Shown here piece by piece: positions 9,059 through 17,963 of a stretch of DNA of 64,000 nt. This DNA comes from JBBDST01 sp040904765 (GTDB taxonomy: Bacteria > Actinomycetota > Nitriliruptoria > Nitriliruptorales > Nitriliruptoraceae): positions 1 through 64,000 of the forward strand of contig JBBDST010000057.1 of the NCBI GenBank assembly GCA_040904765.1, given 5' to 3'. The translations under genes were made by a program, and so were the position numbers. Below the pieces are notes generated by a model that worked only from the letters and a program-made list of their open reading frames with translations, was not told the DNA's origin and did not search any database. How positions within the stretch are numbered: position 1 is the first letter of the stretch; the number at the start of each line of letters is the position of its first letter.

Positions 9059-10933
9059 ATGCGCGGACACGGCGGTATGCCACTGATGCCCATGGGCGAT
9101 GCGGAAGCATTAAAAAACCAGCCGCTTGACCGTGCGACGGCACGCCGTGCACTCACCCTGGCTCGGCCCTATGGCCGCCGTCTGGCAATGTTTGTCGGGC
9201 TGATTGTCACTGCCGCAGTGCTGTCTGCTCTGCCACCGTTGGTGATCCGGCGACTGATCGATGTGACGATCCCCGACGGCAATCGCAGCGAACTGCTCGG
9301 CCTGTTTTTTGTGCTCCTTGGCATCGCCGTCGTGACGGCGGTCATTTCGCTTGCGGAACGGTTCTTGTCTTCATCCATCGGTGAAAACCTCATTTTTGAC
9401 TTGCGAACCCGCCTGTACCGGCATGTGCACACTTTGCCGATCGCATTTTTTACCCGTACACAAACGGGTGCGCTGATCACACGGCTGAACAATGACGTGA
9501 TCGGTGCCCAACGTGCTTTGACTGGCACGCTTGGCGGGATTATTGACAACACCATTCGTGTCGCCGTGACCTTGACGGTCATGTTTGCCCTCGAGTGGCG
9601 CGTCACACTGATCGCTATCGCACTGTTGCCGGTGTTTATCGTGCCGGCACGTGTCGTTGGACGGCGCCTGCAGACGTTGGCCCGTCAAGGCATGGCGTTG
9701 AACGCTGAAATGAACTCGGTGATGACCGAACGGTTCCAGGTTGCTGGCGCGCTGCTCGTAAAACTGTTTGGCAACGTCCAAACGGAAGTGTCCGGGTTTG
9801 CAGACAAGGCTCAGCAAGTCGCTGGCATCGGCGTTAAACAGGCGGTCACCGGCCGTGTGCTGTTTGCTGCACTGGGATTCGTCGGCACGCTCGCTACCGG
9901 CCTGGTGTATCTCATCGGCGGCTTTGCGGTGATCGACAACCCGGCGATCGAGATCGGCACGATCGTCGCACTTGGCCTGTATGTGACCGGACTGTACGGC
10001 CCGCTGGCGCAACTCTCCAACGCCCGGATTGATCTGATGACGGCACTGGTAAGTTTCGAACGGGTTTTTGAAGTTCTCGACATCCCCTCAACAATCACCG
10101 ATGCGCCGGATGCGACGCCACTCACCAACCCGCAAGGCACAATCGCTTTCGACAACGTGTGGTTCCGCTACCCAGCCACGGCCGGCACGAGCGTTGCATC
10201 CCTTGAAGGACCCCATGGCGGCACAGACGCCCAAGCTTCCGACTGGATCTTGCAAGATCTGACCCTGACGTTGCCGGCAGGCAGTATGACTGCAATTGTG
10301 GGTCCTTCAGGTGCCGGCAAAACGACGTTGTCGCAACTCATTCCACGCCTGTATGACGTCACTGATGGCAGCGTCACAATCGACGGTCATGACCTTCGTA
10401 GTTTGCGGTATGACACGTTGCAGCAGGCCATCGGGGTGGTGAGTCAAGACGCCCACCTGTTTCACGACACGATCCGTGCCAACCTTGAGTATGCCCACCC
10501 AAACGCTACCGAGACTGAACTCATCGCTGCCGCAAAGGCCGCTCGCATTCACGACACGATCGCAGCGCTACCCGACGGCTATGACACGCTGGTAGGCGAA
10601 CGCGGGTATCGGCTTTCTGGCGGCGAAAAAGCCCGCTTGTCGATTGCCCGAGTGATCTTAAAAAACCCGCGGATCGTGATTCTTGACGAAGCCACCGCTC
10701 ATCTTGACACCGAATCGGAACGTCTCGTCCAGCAGGCACTTGCCGAGATCCTCACCGGACGGACCAGTGTGGTGATTGCGCACCGGCTCTCTACCGTCAT
10801 TGCCGCCGACAGGATCGTCGTGTTGAAAGCCGGACGCATCATCGAATCGGGCCGGCATGAAGAACTGATGCGCGCGGGCGGGTTGTATGCCGAACTGGCA
10901 CGAACCCAGTTTCAGTCAGACACGGTGGCGTAA
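9059..10933 (+). CDS. ABC exporter, half-transporter (membrane and ATPase domains fused)
   Basis: This 624-residue protein has a six-helix ABC membrane domain (about residues 38-325) and a C-terminal ATPase with Walker A GPSGAGKTT near 419, a Q-loop SQDAH, signature LSGGE near 518 and Walker B VILDEATAHLD. It is a MsbA/multidrug-type exporter expected to work as a homodimer; the substrate is unknown. The ATG at 9059 is preferred over the TTG just before it, because AGGGGAG lies 6 nt upstream. It is one of the few plus-strand genes, divergent from the ThyX-like gene (149-nt shared promoter region) and convergent with the PPR-type gene (7 nt apart). A GGMPLMPMG stretch near the N-terminus is unusual. 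Confidence 0.93.
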   Translation: MRGHGGMPLMPMGDAEALKNQPLDRATARRALTLARPYGRRLAMFVGLIVTAAVLSALPPLVIRRLIDVTIPDGNRSELLGLFFVLLGIAVVTAVISLAERFLSSSIGENLIFDLRTRLYRHVHTLPIAFFTRTQTGALITRLNNDVIGAQRALTGTLGGIIDNTIRVAVTLTVMFALEWRVTLIAIALLPVFIVPARVVGRRLQTLARQGMALNAEMNSVMTERFQVAGALLVKLFGNVQTEVSGFADKAQQVAGIGVKQAVTGRVLFAALGFVGTLATGLVYLIGGFAVIDNPAIEIGTIVALGLYVTGLYGPLAQLSNARIDLMTALVSFERVFEVLDIPSTITDAPDATPLTNPQGTIAFDNVWFRYPATAGTSVASLEGPHGGTDAQASDWILQDLTLTLPAGSMTAIVGPSGAGKTTLSQLIPRLYDVTDGSVTIDGHDLRSLRYDTLQQAIGVVSQDAHLFHDTIRANLEYAHPNATETELIAAAKAARIHDTIAALPDGYDTLVGERGYRLSGGEKARLSIARVILKNPRIVILDEATAHLDTESERLVQQALAEILTGRTSVVIAHRLSTVIAADRIVVLKAGRIIESGRHEELMRAGGLYAELARTQFQSDTVA

Positions 10934-10940
10934 CCGGCTC

Positions 10941-12596
10941 CTACGCGTTGGGCGATGCTTCCGGGCTGTCAGGCGCCAACGCAGGCAGGTTCTCATCACT
11001 CGTAGGTGACGCTGCCGGGGTTGTTTCAACCGGCTGGTTAACTGGTGTTTGGGGCAGTTCACCGGGTGCGTCAAGCCTACGTGGGGTCTGGCCGGTCGCC
11101 CACGCCAATGCTTTGTCGTGGGATTCTTCGCGTGGATGGCCGGCTGCTTGAAGCAGGTCATAGACGGTACGGGTTGCGGTCGTGTCGCCAGCCCGGGCGC
11201 ATTCCCACAACAGTTCACGGTAGGTGGGTTCGTCGGCATACACCTTCTGTGCGGCGAACGCGTTCACCGCGGCAACAACTTGTTTGCGTGAGCCGTCGCG
11301 CGCTAAGCCACGGATGGCTTGGCTGGCGTCAGCCACGTTGAGCCGGATCCGTTCTTTGCCGTAGTGAGCAATCAGGTGAACGCCACGGTCGGCACGTTTT
11401 TGTCGCAACACAAACGTTAGGACTTCCCCGTAACTGCGTGCACTCACAACACCGGCATGGCGTGCATCAGCCAGCAGTAGCAGTGTTTCACGCAACGCGC
11501 CACGTGACAGCAAGGCTTGAGTGATGTCGCGCAACACCCGCCGGTCAAACGTGACGCTGCTTGCGAGCGCATCGCGCACCACTGCCACTGCGTCTGCAAC
11601 ATTGTCGGCAGCAAGTTGGGCACCAATTACCGCATGCATCTCTTCGCTGGTTACTGGCGTCGCGGTGAAAATCATCGCGGTCAATGCAGCTTGGGCGCGC
11701 CGTGGTTTTGCGCCGGCAAGATTTTGGGTGATGGTGGCACTCAAATTTTCACTGGTAGCAAGCATTCCTTCGTCCCACAATCGGCAAAGGGCATCCCATG
11801 CACCGTCAGTGTCGCCAGTGGCAAGACGTGCGCTCACAAGTGCATTGAAGCAGTAGCTTGACAGCACAATGCGGTGCCGCGTGAGGACTGCGACCCAGTC
11901 AATGACCCCTGCATAGTTTTTCTGTGCGACGTGTGCTCGCAGAATCGTCGCATAAACGCTGGATGTAAACGTGACCCCAGCGTCAAGAAGGTGGGTGACC
12001 AACCTGGCCGCACGGTCTGGATCGGCAGCCTGACACACCATGACGGCAAGCTCGCTAGCCAGCGCCTGTTCAGGGGTTACCCCGGCGGTCAGCATGGTGG
12101 TTAGCAGGGCTTCAGTGTCTTTTACTGCGCGGCGTTTTAAGGCATCACGTAACAGTTGTGTGTAGCTCTCACGAGGGACGGTTTCCCCACGTTGGGCCAT
12201 ATCGCGTAGCACGGCACGGGCTGCGGGGAATCGTTGCGCCTGCAAAAACGCGTTAAACACTGCCGGTGCGTGGCGTGTTCCTGGTCGTGCGCCGCGCTGA
12301 TGCAGCTCGTCGAACTGGGCGATAGCGCGTGCGGTTTCACCGCGACGAAAAAAGGTGACCCCAAGGTCAAACAGTTGGGTGTCGCTGACGCTTACGCCCG
12401 CTGCCGCCATCTGGGCGAGCGCCCTTTCAGCGGCATCAACGTCGCCGGAACCAATGAAAGCTTCCAGCAGCAGCTGCCAATGATCGGCGCTTGGCGTGAC
12501 GCCGCGCTGCGACAGTGAGGCAAACACTTGGGCGACCATGCGCGCATCACCGCTGAATCGGCGCATCGCATCGAGATAACGGGCTTGGTCGTCCAT
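10941..12596 (-). CDS. PPR-type helical repeat protein, 14 units; predicted RNA-binding
   Basis: Apart from Met1 and a 61-residue Pro/Ala/Asp-rich tail (491-551), the protein is made of 14 tandem units: thirteen of exactly 35 residues and one (unit 12, residues 387-420) of 34. In-register positions match the pentatricopeptide repeat: aromatic at 4 (units 2, 5, 7, 8, 12, 14), Gly at 15 (units 1, 2, 3, 8, 11, 13, 14), Ala at 20, Met/Leu at 27, Gly at 31 and often Pro at 34. TPR units are 34 long and Sel1 about 36, so the strict 35 favours PPR. There is no signal peptide or membrane segment, so it is cytoplasmic. PPR proteins bind single-stranded RNA, one base per repeat, and are mainly eukaryotic. 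The base-choosing residues 5/35 are mostly not plant-code pairs, so a target cannot be predicted. The ATG start follows AAAGGGG. It stands alone between convergent ABC exporter and dapB. Confidence 0.8.
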   Translation of the reverse strand: MDDQARYLDAMRRFSGDARMVAQVFASLSQRGVTPSADHWQLLLEAFIGSGDVDAAERALAQMAAAGVSVSDTQLFDLGVTFFRRGETARAIAQFDELHQRGARPGTRHAPAVFNAFLQAQRFPAARAVLRDMAQRGETVPRESYTQLLRDALKRRAVKDTEALLTTMLTAGVTPEQALASELAVMVCQAADPDRAARLVTHLLDAGVTFTSSVYATILRAHVAQKNYAGVIDWVAVLTRHRIVLSSYCFNALVSARLATGDTDGAWDALCRLWDEGMLATSENLSATITQNLAGAKPRRAQAALTAMIFTATPVTSEEMHAVIGAQLAADNVADAVAVVRDALASSVTFDRRVLRDITQALLSRGALRETLLLLADARHAGVVSARSYGEVLTFVLRQKRADRGVHLIAHYGKERIRLNVADASQAIRGLARDGSRKQVVAAVNAFAAQKVYADEPTYRELLWECARAGDTTATRTVYDLLQAAGHPREESHDKALAWATGQTPRRLDAPGELPQTPVNQPVETTPAASPTSDENLPALAPDSPEASPNA

Positions 12597-12708
12597 GAGG
12601 ACCCCTTTGGCCAGTCGCGCAAGATGTCAACCACACGGTGTCATCTTGGGCGGGGCGTGTGCAAGGCACGATCGCACGTCGCTTCCAGCACGCGTTGTGC
12701 TGTGAGAC

Positions 12709-12724
12709 AAAACGCTAGCGTTTT
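12709..12724. repeat. perfect 16-bp palindrome between dapB and PPR-type gene
   Basis: AAAACGCTAGCGTTTT is fully self-complementary and lies 41 nt after dapB and 113 nt before the PPR-type gene. A second ACGCTAGC core lies at 12731-12738. It could be a short terminator for dapB (6-bp stem, CTAG loop) or an operator. The rest of this 168-nt gap shows nothing clear. Confidence 0.5.
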
Positions 12725-12764
12725 ACAGCGACGCTAGCACCCCAGATTTTTGTCAGTGTCGACC

Positions 12765-13544
12765 TTACAGAATCTGATCAAGACCAACTGCCACGCCATC
12801 AAGCGTGGCGACATGCCGAATCGCATGCAATACGCCCGGCATAAAGGATGTCCGCGACAGTGAGTCGTGGCGCAAAGTGAGAATTTCTCCTTCGCCACCA
12901 AATATCACTTCTTCGTGGGCGATGAGGCCAGGAAGGCGCACGCTGTGTACGGCTACGCCGTTGACGGTGGCGCCGCGAGCTCCAGGATGACGTTCGTCGC
13001 CACCGACTGTGGTGACCTTGGTGGTGCGGGCGTCACCCAACAGTTGGGCTGTACGTAACGCGGTGCCGGAGGGGGCATCGACTTTCTGGTCGTGATGTAG
13101 TTCGATCACCTCGACATGCGGAAAGTATGCGACGGCTTGTTTGGCGAAACGTTCAAGCAGTACGGCACCGATCGCAAAATTGGGGGCGATGAGTGCGTTT
13201 ACGCCGCCGCGGGTCGCGCACGTGCGAGCAGTTTCGATCGCGTCATCGGTTAGCCCGGTGGCGCCAACGACCGTGTGGATGCCGTGCTCAAGCAACCAAC
13301 ACAGATTTTGTGCGACTGTGGCCGGTCCGGTGAATTCCACGGCACAGTCGATGGTGGCGACATCAAGTTCTTCAAGTGAACCGCTGATGATGACGTTCGA
13401 ACTGATGCCGATGACCTCATCGAGGCGTTGGCCTGCGCGGGCTGGGTCGACCGCTGCGGCCAGCGTCAAATCTTGGCAGGCTGACACGGCCCGACATACT
13501 TCGGTCCCCATACGCCCTGCGGCGCCGATCACTGCAACGTTCAC
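12765..13544 (-). CDS. dapB: 4-hydroxy-tetrahydrodipicolinate reductase
   Basis: This enzyme reduces the DapA product with NAD(P)H in lysine/diaminopimelate synthesis. The N-terminal Rossmann motif VIGAAGRMG and the substrate-binding HHDQKVDAPSGTAL segment with the catalytic His pair and Lys are present. The GTG at 13544 is chosen, giving 259 residues: GAAAGG lies 6 nt upstream and the protein then starts right at the Rossmann strand. A longer reading from 13595 would add 17 residues with no binding site. The gene lies 59 nt after the M16 peptidase stop. Confidence 0.95.
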   Translation of the reverse strand: MNVAVIGAAGRMGTEVCRAVSACQDLTLAAAVDPARAGQRLDEVIGISSNVIISGSLEELDVATIDCAVEFTGPATVAQNLCWLLEHGIHTVVGATGLTDDAIETARTCATRGGVNALIAPNFAIGAVLLERFAKQAVAYFPHVEVIELHHDQKVDAPSGTALRTAQLLGDARTTKVTTVGGDERHPGARGATVNGVAVHSVRLPGLIAHEEVIFGGEGEILTLRHDSLSRTSFMPGVLHAIRHVATLDGVAVGLDQIL

Positions 13545-13603
13545 CGTCGGCCTTTCAGTTCGTTTGGCAAGCGTAGGTTGCCTTTGTGCTGTCACTTGTG
13601 ACG

Positions 13604-14869
13604 TTAGGCGACAACGGCGTGAAATGCCGTTTCGTCGCGTGCGTCGATCGGACCGACCGCTGCAATGCTAAACGGCTGGCTAAAGAGCCGTGATGCCGCC
13701 GTTTGCACAGCATCAATGGTGACGTGTTCAAGTTCACTCACGACCTCATCGATGCTGCGTAGCTCCATGTCGAGCAGCACATGATGTGCCAGGCGTGACA
13801 TGCGCGATTCGGTGTCTTCAAGGTTGAGAACAAGCCCGCCAAGCAGCGACTGTTTGGCCCGATCAACTTCCTCGACACTTACCGTGTCGGCAAGGTCGGT
13901 CATGACGTCACGCATCAGTTGGGCGGTGACTACTGCATCACGCGGTTTGGTGGCGGCGTATGCACCGATCACACCGGCGTCGCTAAATGTTCCGGCGTAG
14001 CTATAGGCGGTGTAGGCAAGGCCACGTTCTTCGCGCACGGTCTGAAACAGGCGTGAAGACATGCCGCCGCCAAGCAGCGTGTTTAACACGCGGATTGCCA
14101 TGCGGTGCGGATCGGCGGCAGTGATCCCGGGTACACCGATGACGACATGCGTTTGAGTGATTGGCCGGTGACGTACCGTGACGAAGTTTGGGTTGGAGTT
14201 GCCGGGTGCTTGACGTGTCGGACGCTGACCGCCCGGACGACAAAGATCGTGCACTAGTTCGACTGTCAGCCGATACACCTCATCGTGTGTGACGTTGCCT
14301 GCGGCAGCGACCGTGAGTGTTTCAGGACGGTACTGCCGTTGAAAGTAGTCGTGGATGACGTCACGGGAGAGTGTTTCGATGGACGCTTCAGAACCAAGCG
14401 TTTCGCGTGCGAGTGGATGCTCTCCAAGCAGTGCGGTAGCAAAGTCGGTGTGAACGAGATCGTCAGGCGAATCGAGATACTCGGCGATTTCACTTAACAC
14501 GACGTTACGTTCGGCAGTGACATCATCTTCGGTGTTGACCGCAGCGACCAGCATGTCGGCGATCACCGAAAACGCATCGGCCAGATCGACGTCACGCACT
14601 CGGGCGTGAAAGCAGGTGGTCTCTTTTGTGGTGAACGCGTTCGCATCCCCGCCGATACGGTCAAATGTTTCCGCGATTTGGCGTTGAGAACGTGACGCTG
14701 TGCCTTTGAACAGGAGATGTTCAAGGAAATGGGATGCGCCCCATTCGTCGACAGTTTCGTCGCGTGATCCAACACCAACCCACATGCCAAGGGCGGCGGA
14801 GCGCACCCAAGGCAACGTTTCGGTGATCACCGTGATGCCACTTGGGGTAACGCTTTGTTGAACGGTCAC
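13604..14869 (-). CDS. M16-family zinc metallopeptidase
   Basis: This 421-residue protein carries the inverted zinc motif HxxEH as His47-Phe-Leu-Glu50-His51 and the third ligand Glu127 in VVLSEIAEY, 76 residues on as expected. Domain two (about 200-400) is the inactive M16_C half. It is the actinobacterial/Bacillus-type processing-peptidase homologue commonly found just downstream of pnp, as here. The substrate is unknown. The GTG start (14869) follows AAAGGG. It lies 65 nt after pnp and is probably in the same operon. Confidence 0.93.
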   Translation of the reverse strand: MTVQQSVTPSGITVITETLPWVRSAALGMWVGVGSRDETVDEWGASHFLEHLLFKGTASRSQRQIAETFDRIGGDANAFTTKETTCFHARVRDVDLADAFSVIADMLVAAVNTEDDVTAERNVVLSEIAEYLDSPDDLVHTDFATALLGEHPLARETLGSEASIETLSRDVIHDYFQRQYRPETLTVAAAGNVTHDEVYRLTVELVHDLCRPGGQRPTRQAPGNSNPNFVTVRHRPITQTHVVIGVPGITAADPHRMAIRVLNTLLGGGMSSRLFQTVREERGLAYTAYSYAGTFSDAGVIGAYAATKPRDAVVTAQLMRDVMTDLADTVSVEEVDRAKQSLLGGLVLNLEDTESRMSRLAHHVLLDMELRSIDEVVSELEHVTIDAVQTAASRLFSQPFSIAAVGPIDARDETAFHAVVA

Positions 14870-14934
14870 TACTGCCCTTTAACAACATAGTTGGCGGCAC
14901 GGTTGCCCGTGCCGCCAACGTTTACATGATGAGA

Positions 14935-17268
14935 TTATTCGCGGGTACGACGGCGGGTGCGGGTGCGTTCACCACCGCGATCACGAGACGGCTCTGAAGT
15001 TACCCCAGGTGTTGCCGGCGAGGTCACCTCTGTAGCCGTGTCATCGTCGCTAGCTTGGGCGGGGCTTGCAGCTCCACCTTTGACACCGACATATTCGAGC
15101 TTGAATTTGCGGCCCCCGTCAAGGATTTCTTTCACCTCGACAAGCACCAGCTGGCCCACTTCAACAGCATCATCGGCGTGGTTCAAACGCTTACCGGCCA
15201 TCTTCGACAGTTCCGAAATGTGCACGAGACCGTCGGTGCCTGGCATCAACGACACGAACGCACCAAAGTCGACGGTCTTTACGACCGTAGCGTTGTACCG
15301 CTCCCCCACCTCAGGCAGCTGTGGGTTGGCGATGGCGTTCACACGGTCAAGAGCGTCTTTAGCGATCTCGCGTGAGCTGGCGTAGATCTTGACGATCCCG
15401 CGGCCATTCTCCTCATCAACATCGATCTGTGCGCCGGTCACCTCAACCAGTTCTTTAATGATTGCCCCGCGAGGGCCGATGATCGCACCGATCTTGTCTT
15501 GTGGAATATGAACAATCTCGACGCGAGGAGCCGTTTCGGCAACTTCGTCGCGTGGCGCTTCAAGGGCTGCGTCCATCACCTCAAGAATGGCAAGGCGTGC
15601 TTCACGAGCCTGCATCAGCGCGTCTTGAAGGACGTTGGCAGGGATACCGGCCAGTTTCGTGTCCAACTGCAAAGCAGTGATGAACTTGTCAGGACCGGCA
15701 ACTTTGAAGTCCATGTCACCAAAGAAGTCTTCAACTCCTTGGATGTCTGTCAAGGTCGTGTACTTGCCGTTCTCAAACACCAGGCCCATAGCGATGCCAG
15801 CGACCGCAGCGCGTGTTGGCACGCCGCCGTCCATCAAGGCCAGTGAGGTGGCACACACTGAACCCATCGACGTTGAACCGTTTGAACTCAAAATGTCCGA
15901 GACGACCCGCATCGCGTACGGCCATTCAGCCTGCGACGGCAGCACGGGAACAATGGCACGTTCTGCGAGTGCACCGTGACCGATTTCACGCCGTTTTGGC
16001 GTACCGACACGGCCGGCTTCACCGGTCGAGTAGGGCGGCATATTGTAGTGGTGCATAAACATTTTCTCGGCGTTGGGGTCGAGCGTGTCAAGACGCTGAC
16101 TGTCACGTGCCGTGCCAAGTGCGATCACGGACAGCACCTGGGTTTCGCCGCGCTGGAACAGCGCTGAACCGTGGGTAAGCGGCAACACACCAACTTCGGC
16201 GGTGACAGGCCGCAGATCTGCGACGCCACGCCCATCGACTCGGAAACCGTCGTTGACAATCAAGCGACGCACGGTCTTTTTCTCGACCGAACGAAACGCT
16301 TCGCGCGCTTGCGATCCGCGCTGGCTTTCGCTGATGTCCTCAGGACCGTTCGCAGTCACGTCAGCAACGACCGTGGCACGCAGTTCTGACAAGGCTTCGT
16401 CACGGGCTTCTTTGCCCGTTGAGTCGCGGTAGATCGCTTCAATCTTGGTTGCTGCGGCGTCAGACACCAACGTGAAGATCTCGTCGGCGTAGTCGGGAAA
16501 CAGCGGGTACTCGCCAGCGTCACGACGGCCGGCTTTCTCTACGAGCGCGTTTTGTGCTTCGCAGAGGGCGCGGATGATCGGTTTCACCGATTCGATCGCC
16601 TGTCCCACTACTTCTTCGGTCGGGGCGAGTGCACCCATCTCGATTTTGATCCAGGCGTCTGGGGTTGCTTCGGCTTCGATCATGAGGATCGCAACCTCAC
16701 CGTCTGGTTCAACCCGGCCAGAGATCACCATGTTGAACACGGCTTCTTCTTCGAGTTCTTCAAATGACGGGAATGCGACCCAACTACCGTCACGCATCAG
16801 TGCGTAACGTACGGCCGAAACGGGCCCAAAGAAGGGGATGCCAGAGAGCATGGTGGCAAGCGACGAGCCGTTCATGGCAACCACGTCATACGGGTCAAAC
16901 TGTGTGGTTTGAATAATTGTGTTGACGACCTGAACTTCGTTTCTCAGGCCCTCAGCGAACGTGGGGCGCAACGGACGGTCAGTGAGACGACACACCAAAA
17001 TGGCGTTTTCTGACGGACGTCCTTCACGTCGAAAGAATGAGCCTGGGATACGCCCGTTGGCGTACATCCGCTCTTCAACTTCGATGGTGAGCGGGAAGAA
17101 ACCGAGGAATTCTTTCGGCGGTCCAGCAGTGGTCGTGGACAGCACTTTGGTATCACCAAGCGATACGACGACTGCGCCGCCTGCCTGTGCGGCAAGTTTG
17201 CCGGTTTCAAAAGTGATGGTTTTGCCGTCAATTTCGACGGAGTGTTCGAATGTTCCTAAAGCGCCCAT
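14935..17268 (-). CDS. pnp: polyribonucleotide nucleotidyltransferase (PNPase)
   Basis: This phosphorolytic 3'-to-5' exoribonuclease has 777 residues: two RNase PH domains separated by the alpha-helical domain, then a KH domain with the GxxG loop IIGPRGAII, an S1 domain (YNATVVKTVDFGAFV) and a basic Arg-rich C-terminal tail. It forms a trimer and degrades or, in many Actinobacteria, tails RNA. The ATG start follows AAGGAGG by 6 nt, one of the strongest binding sites in the window. It lies downstream of rpsO with a terminator-like hairpin between them, the classic rpsO-pnp arrangement in which PNPase mRNA is often processed and self-controlled. Confidence 0.98.
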   Translation of the reverse strand: MGALGTFEHSVEIDGKTITFETGKLAAQAGGAVVVSLGDTKVLSTTTAGPPKEFLGFFPLTIEVEERMYANGRIPGSFFRREGRPSENAILVCRLTDRPLRPTFAEGLRNEVQVVNTIIQTTQFDPYDVVAMNGSSLATMLSGIPFFGPVSAVRYALMRDGSWVAFPSFEELEEEAVFNMVISGRVEPDGEVAILMIEAEATPDAWIKIEMGALAPTEEVVGQAIESVKPIIRALCEAQNALVEKAGRRDAGEYPLFPDYADEIFTLVSDAAATKIEAIYRDSTGKEARDEALSELRATVVADVTANGPEDISESQRGSQAREAFRSVEKKTVRRLIVNDGFRVDGRGVADLRPVTAEVGVLPLTHGSALFQRGETQVLSVIALGTARDSQRLDTLDPNAEKMFMHHYNMPPYSTGEAGRVGTPKRREIGHGALAERAIVPVLPSQAEWPYAMRVVSDILSSNGSTSMGSVCATSLALMDGGVPTRAAVAGIAMGLVFENGKYTTLTDIQGVEDFFGDMDFKVAGPDKFITALQLDTKLAGIPANVLQDALMQAREARLAILEVMDAALEAPRDEVAETAPRVEIVHIPQDKIGAIIGPRGAIIKELVEVTGAQIDVDEENGRGIVKIYASSREIAKDALDRVNAIANPQLPEVGERYNATVVKTVDFGAFVSLMPGTDGLVHISELSKMAGKRLNHADDAVEVGQLVLVEVKEILDGGRKFKLEYVGVKGGAASPAQASDDDTATEVTSPATPGVTSEPSRDRGGERTRTRRRTRE

Positions 17269-17450
17269 CTGGGCCTCCTTACGCGTAGTAAGCCGTTCGA
17301 TACGGCTTGCTGTGTGGTTCGCGTAGGTCCTCGAGGTGCCGGCGCATCAGTGAGGGCGGCTCGTCTGTCGTTGTGACGAGGCGTCTCCACTGACGTCCGA
17401 CGCGTATGGGACCAACGCGTGATGCGACCCGTTTTTCAGGTACATCAAAA

Positions 17451-17479
17451 GGCCAGGACCCCCGTGAGGGGTCCTGGCC
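17451..17479 (-). terminator. rpsO-pnp intergenic terminator or processing hairpin
   Basis: A perfect 12-bp stem (GGCCAGGACCCC/GGGGTCCTGGCC, 5-nt loop) followed on the minus strand by TTTT starts 7 nt past the rpsO stop. It looks like an intrinsic terminator and may be leaky, since pnp follows at 17268. The rest of the 218-nt gap would serve as pnp leader and promoter. Confidence 0.75.
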
Positions 17480-17486
17480 CAAGGTT

Positions 17487-17759
17487 TTAGCGTCGCAGTT
17501 CGAGTTCTGCGATCAACTCACGATAACGATTAATGTCTTTGTCTTTTAAGTAGTTCAGCAGGCGTCGCCGCTGACCGACGAGCATCAGCAGCCCACGGCG
17601 GGAGTGATGGTCATGCTTGTGCACTTTTAAGTGTCCGGTCAGGTGCGTGATGCGTTGTGTAATCAACGCGACCTGAACCTCAGGTGAGCCTGTGTCGCCC
17701 GGGGTGCGGGCGAAGCGGGTGATGATTTCGGTTTTGTCGTTCGGCAGTGTGACAGCCAA
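17487..17759 (-). CDS. rpsO: 30S ribosomal protein S15
   Basis: The 90-residue product matches S15 over its whole length: the [15 protein letters not shown] segment, the [14 protein letters not shown] rRNA-contact helix and the RRRLLNYL helix. It binds 16S rRNA early in small-subunit assembly. The TTG start at 17759 is chosen because GGAG lies 6 nt upstream and the length then equals the family norm; a longer reading from 17837 would add 26 unrelated residues. It stands between ribF and pnp. Confidence 0.96.
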   Translation of the reverse strand: MAVTLPNDKTEIITRFARTPGDTGSPEVQVALITQRITHLTGHLKVHKHDHHSRRGLLMLVGQRRRLLNYLKDKDINRYRELIAELELRR

Positions 17760-17902
17760 CTGGATCTCCGGTTCGTGTAGGACCCTGACCGTCGGGTGAG
17801 AACAAGTTCTCGTGGGGGCGGGAAAAACGTGCGTCACGAAACGTCACGCTGGTTCTCGTGGTGTAAACACCTACGCCCCGACACCCGATGCGGGCACGGC
17901 AG

Positions 17903-17924
17903 AACCACCCGAAACTGGGTGGTT
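17903..17924 (-). terminator. hairpin between ribF and rpsO
   Basis: A perfect 8-bp stem (AACCACCC/GGGTGGTT) with a 6-nt loop lies 40 nt after the ribF stop. No T-tract follows on the minus strand, so it may be a Rho-type end or an rpsO leader element. Confidence 0.45.
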
Positions 17925-17963
17925 ACTCGCTAGTGTGGCATAGAACGCGCAGAGTGGCAAACG

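Noticed and set aside
10941..12596. reading the repeat protein as a TPR or Sel1 protein
   Set aside because: TPR units are 34 residues and Sel1 about 36 with other consensus positions; here thirteen of fourteen units are exactly 35 with PPR-like positions.
13545..13595. longer DapB start at GTG 13595
   Set aside because: No ribosome binding site, and the 17 added residues precede the Rossmann strand; GTG 13544 has GAAAGG at 6 nt.
17760..17837. longer S15 start
   Set aside because: It would add 26 residues foreign to S15; TTG 17759 has GGAG and gives the family length.
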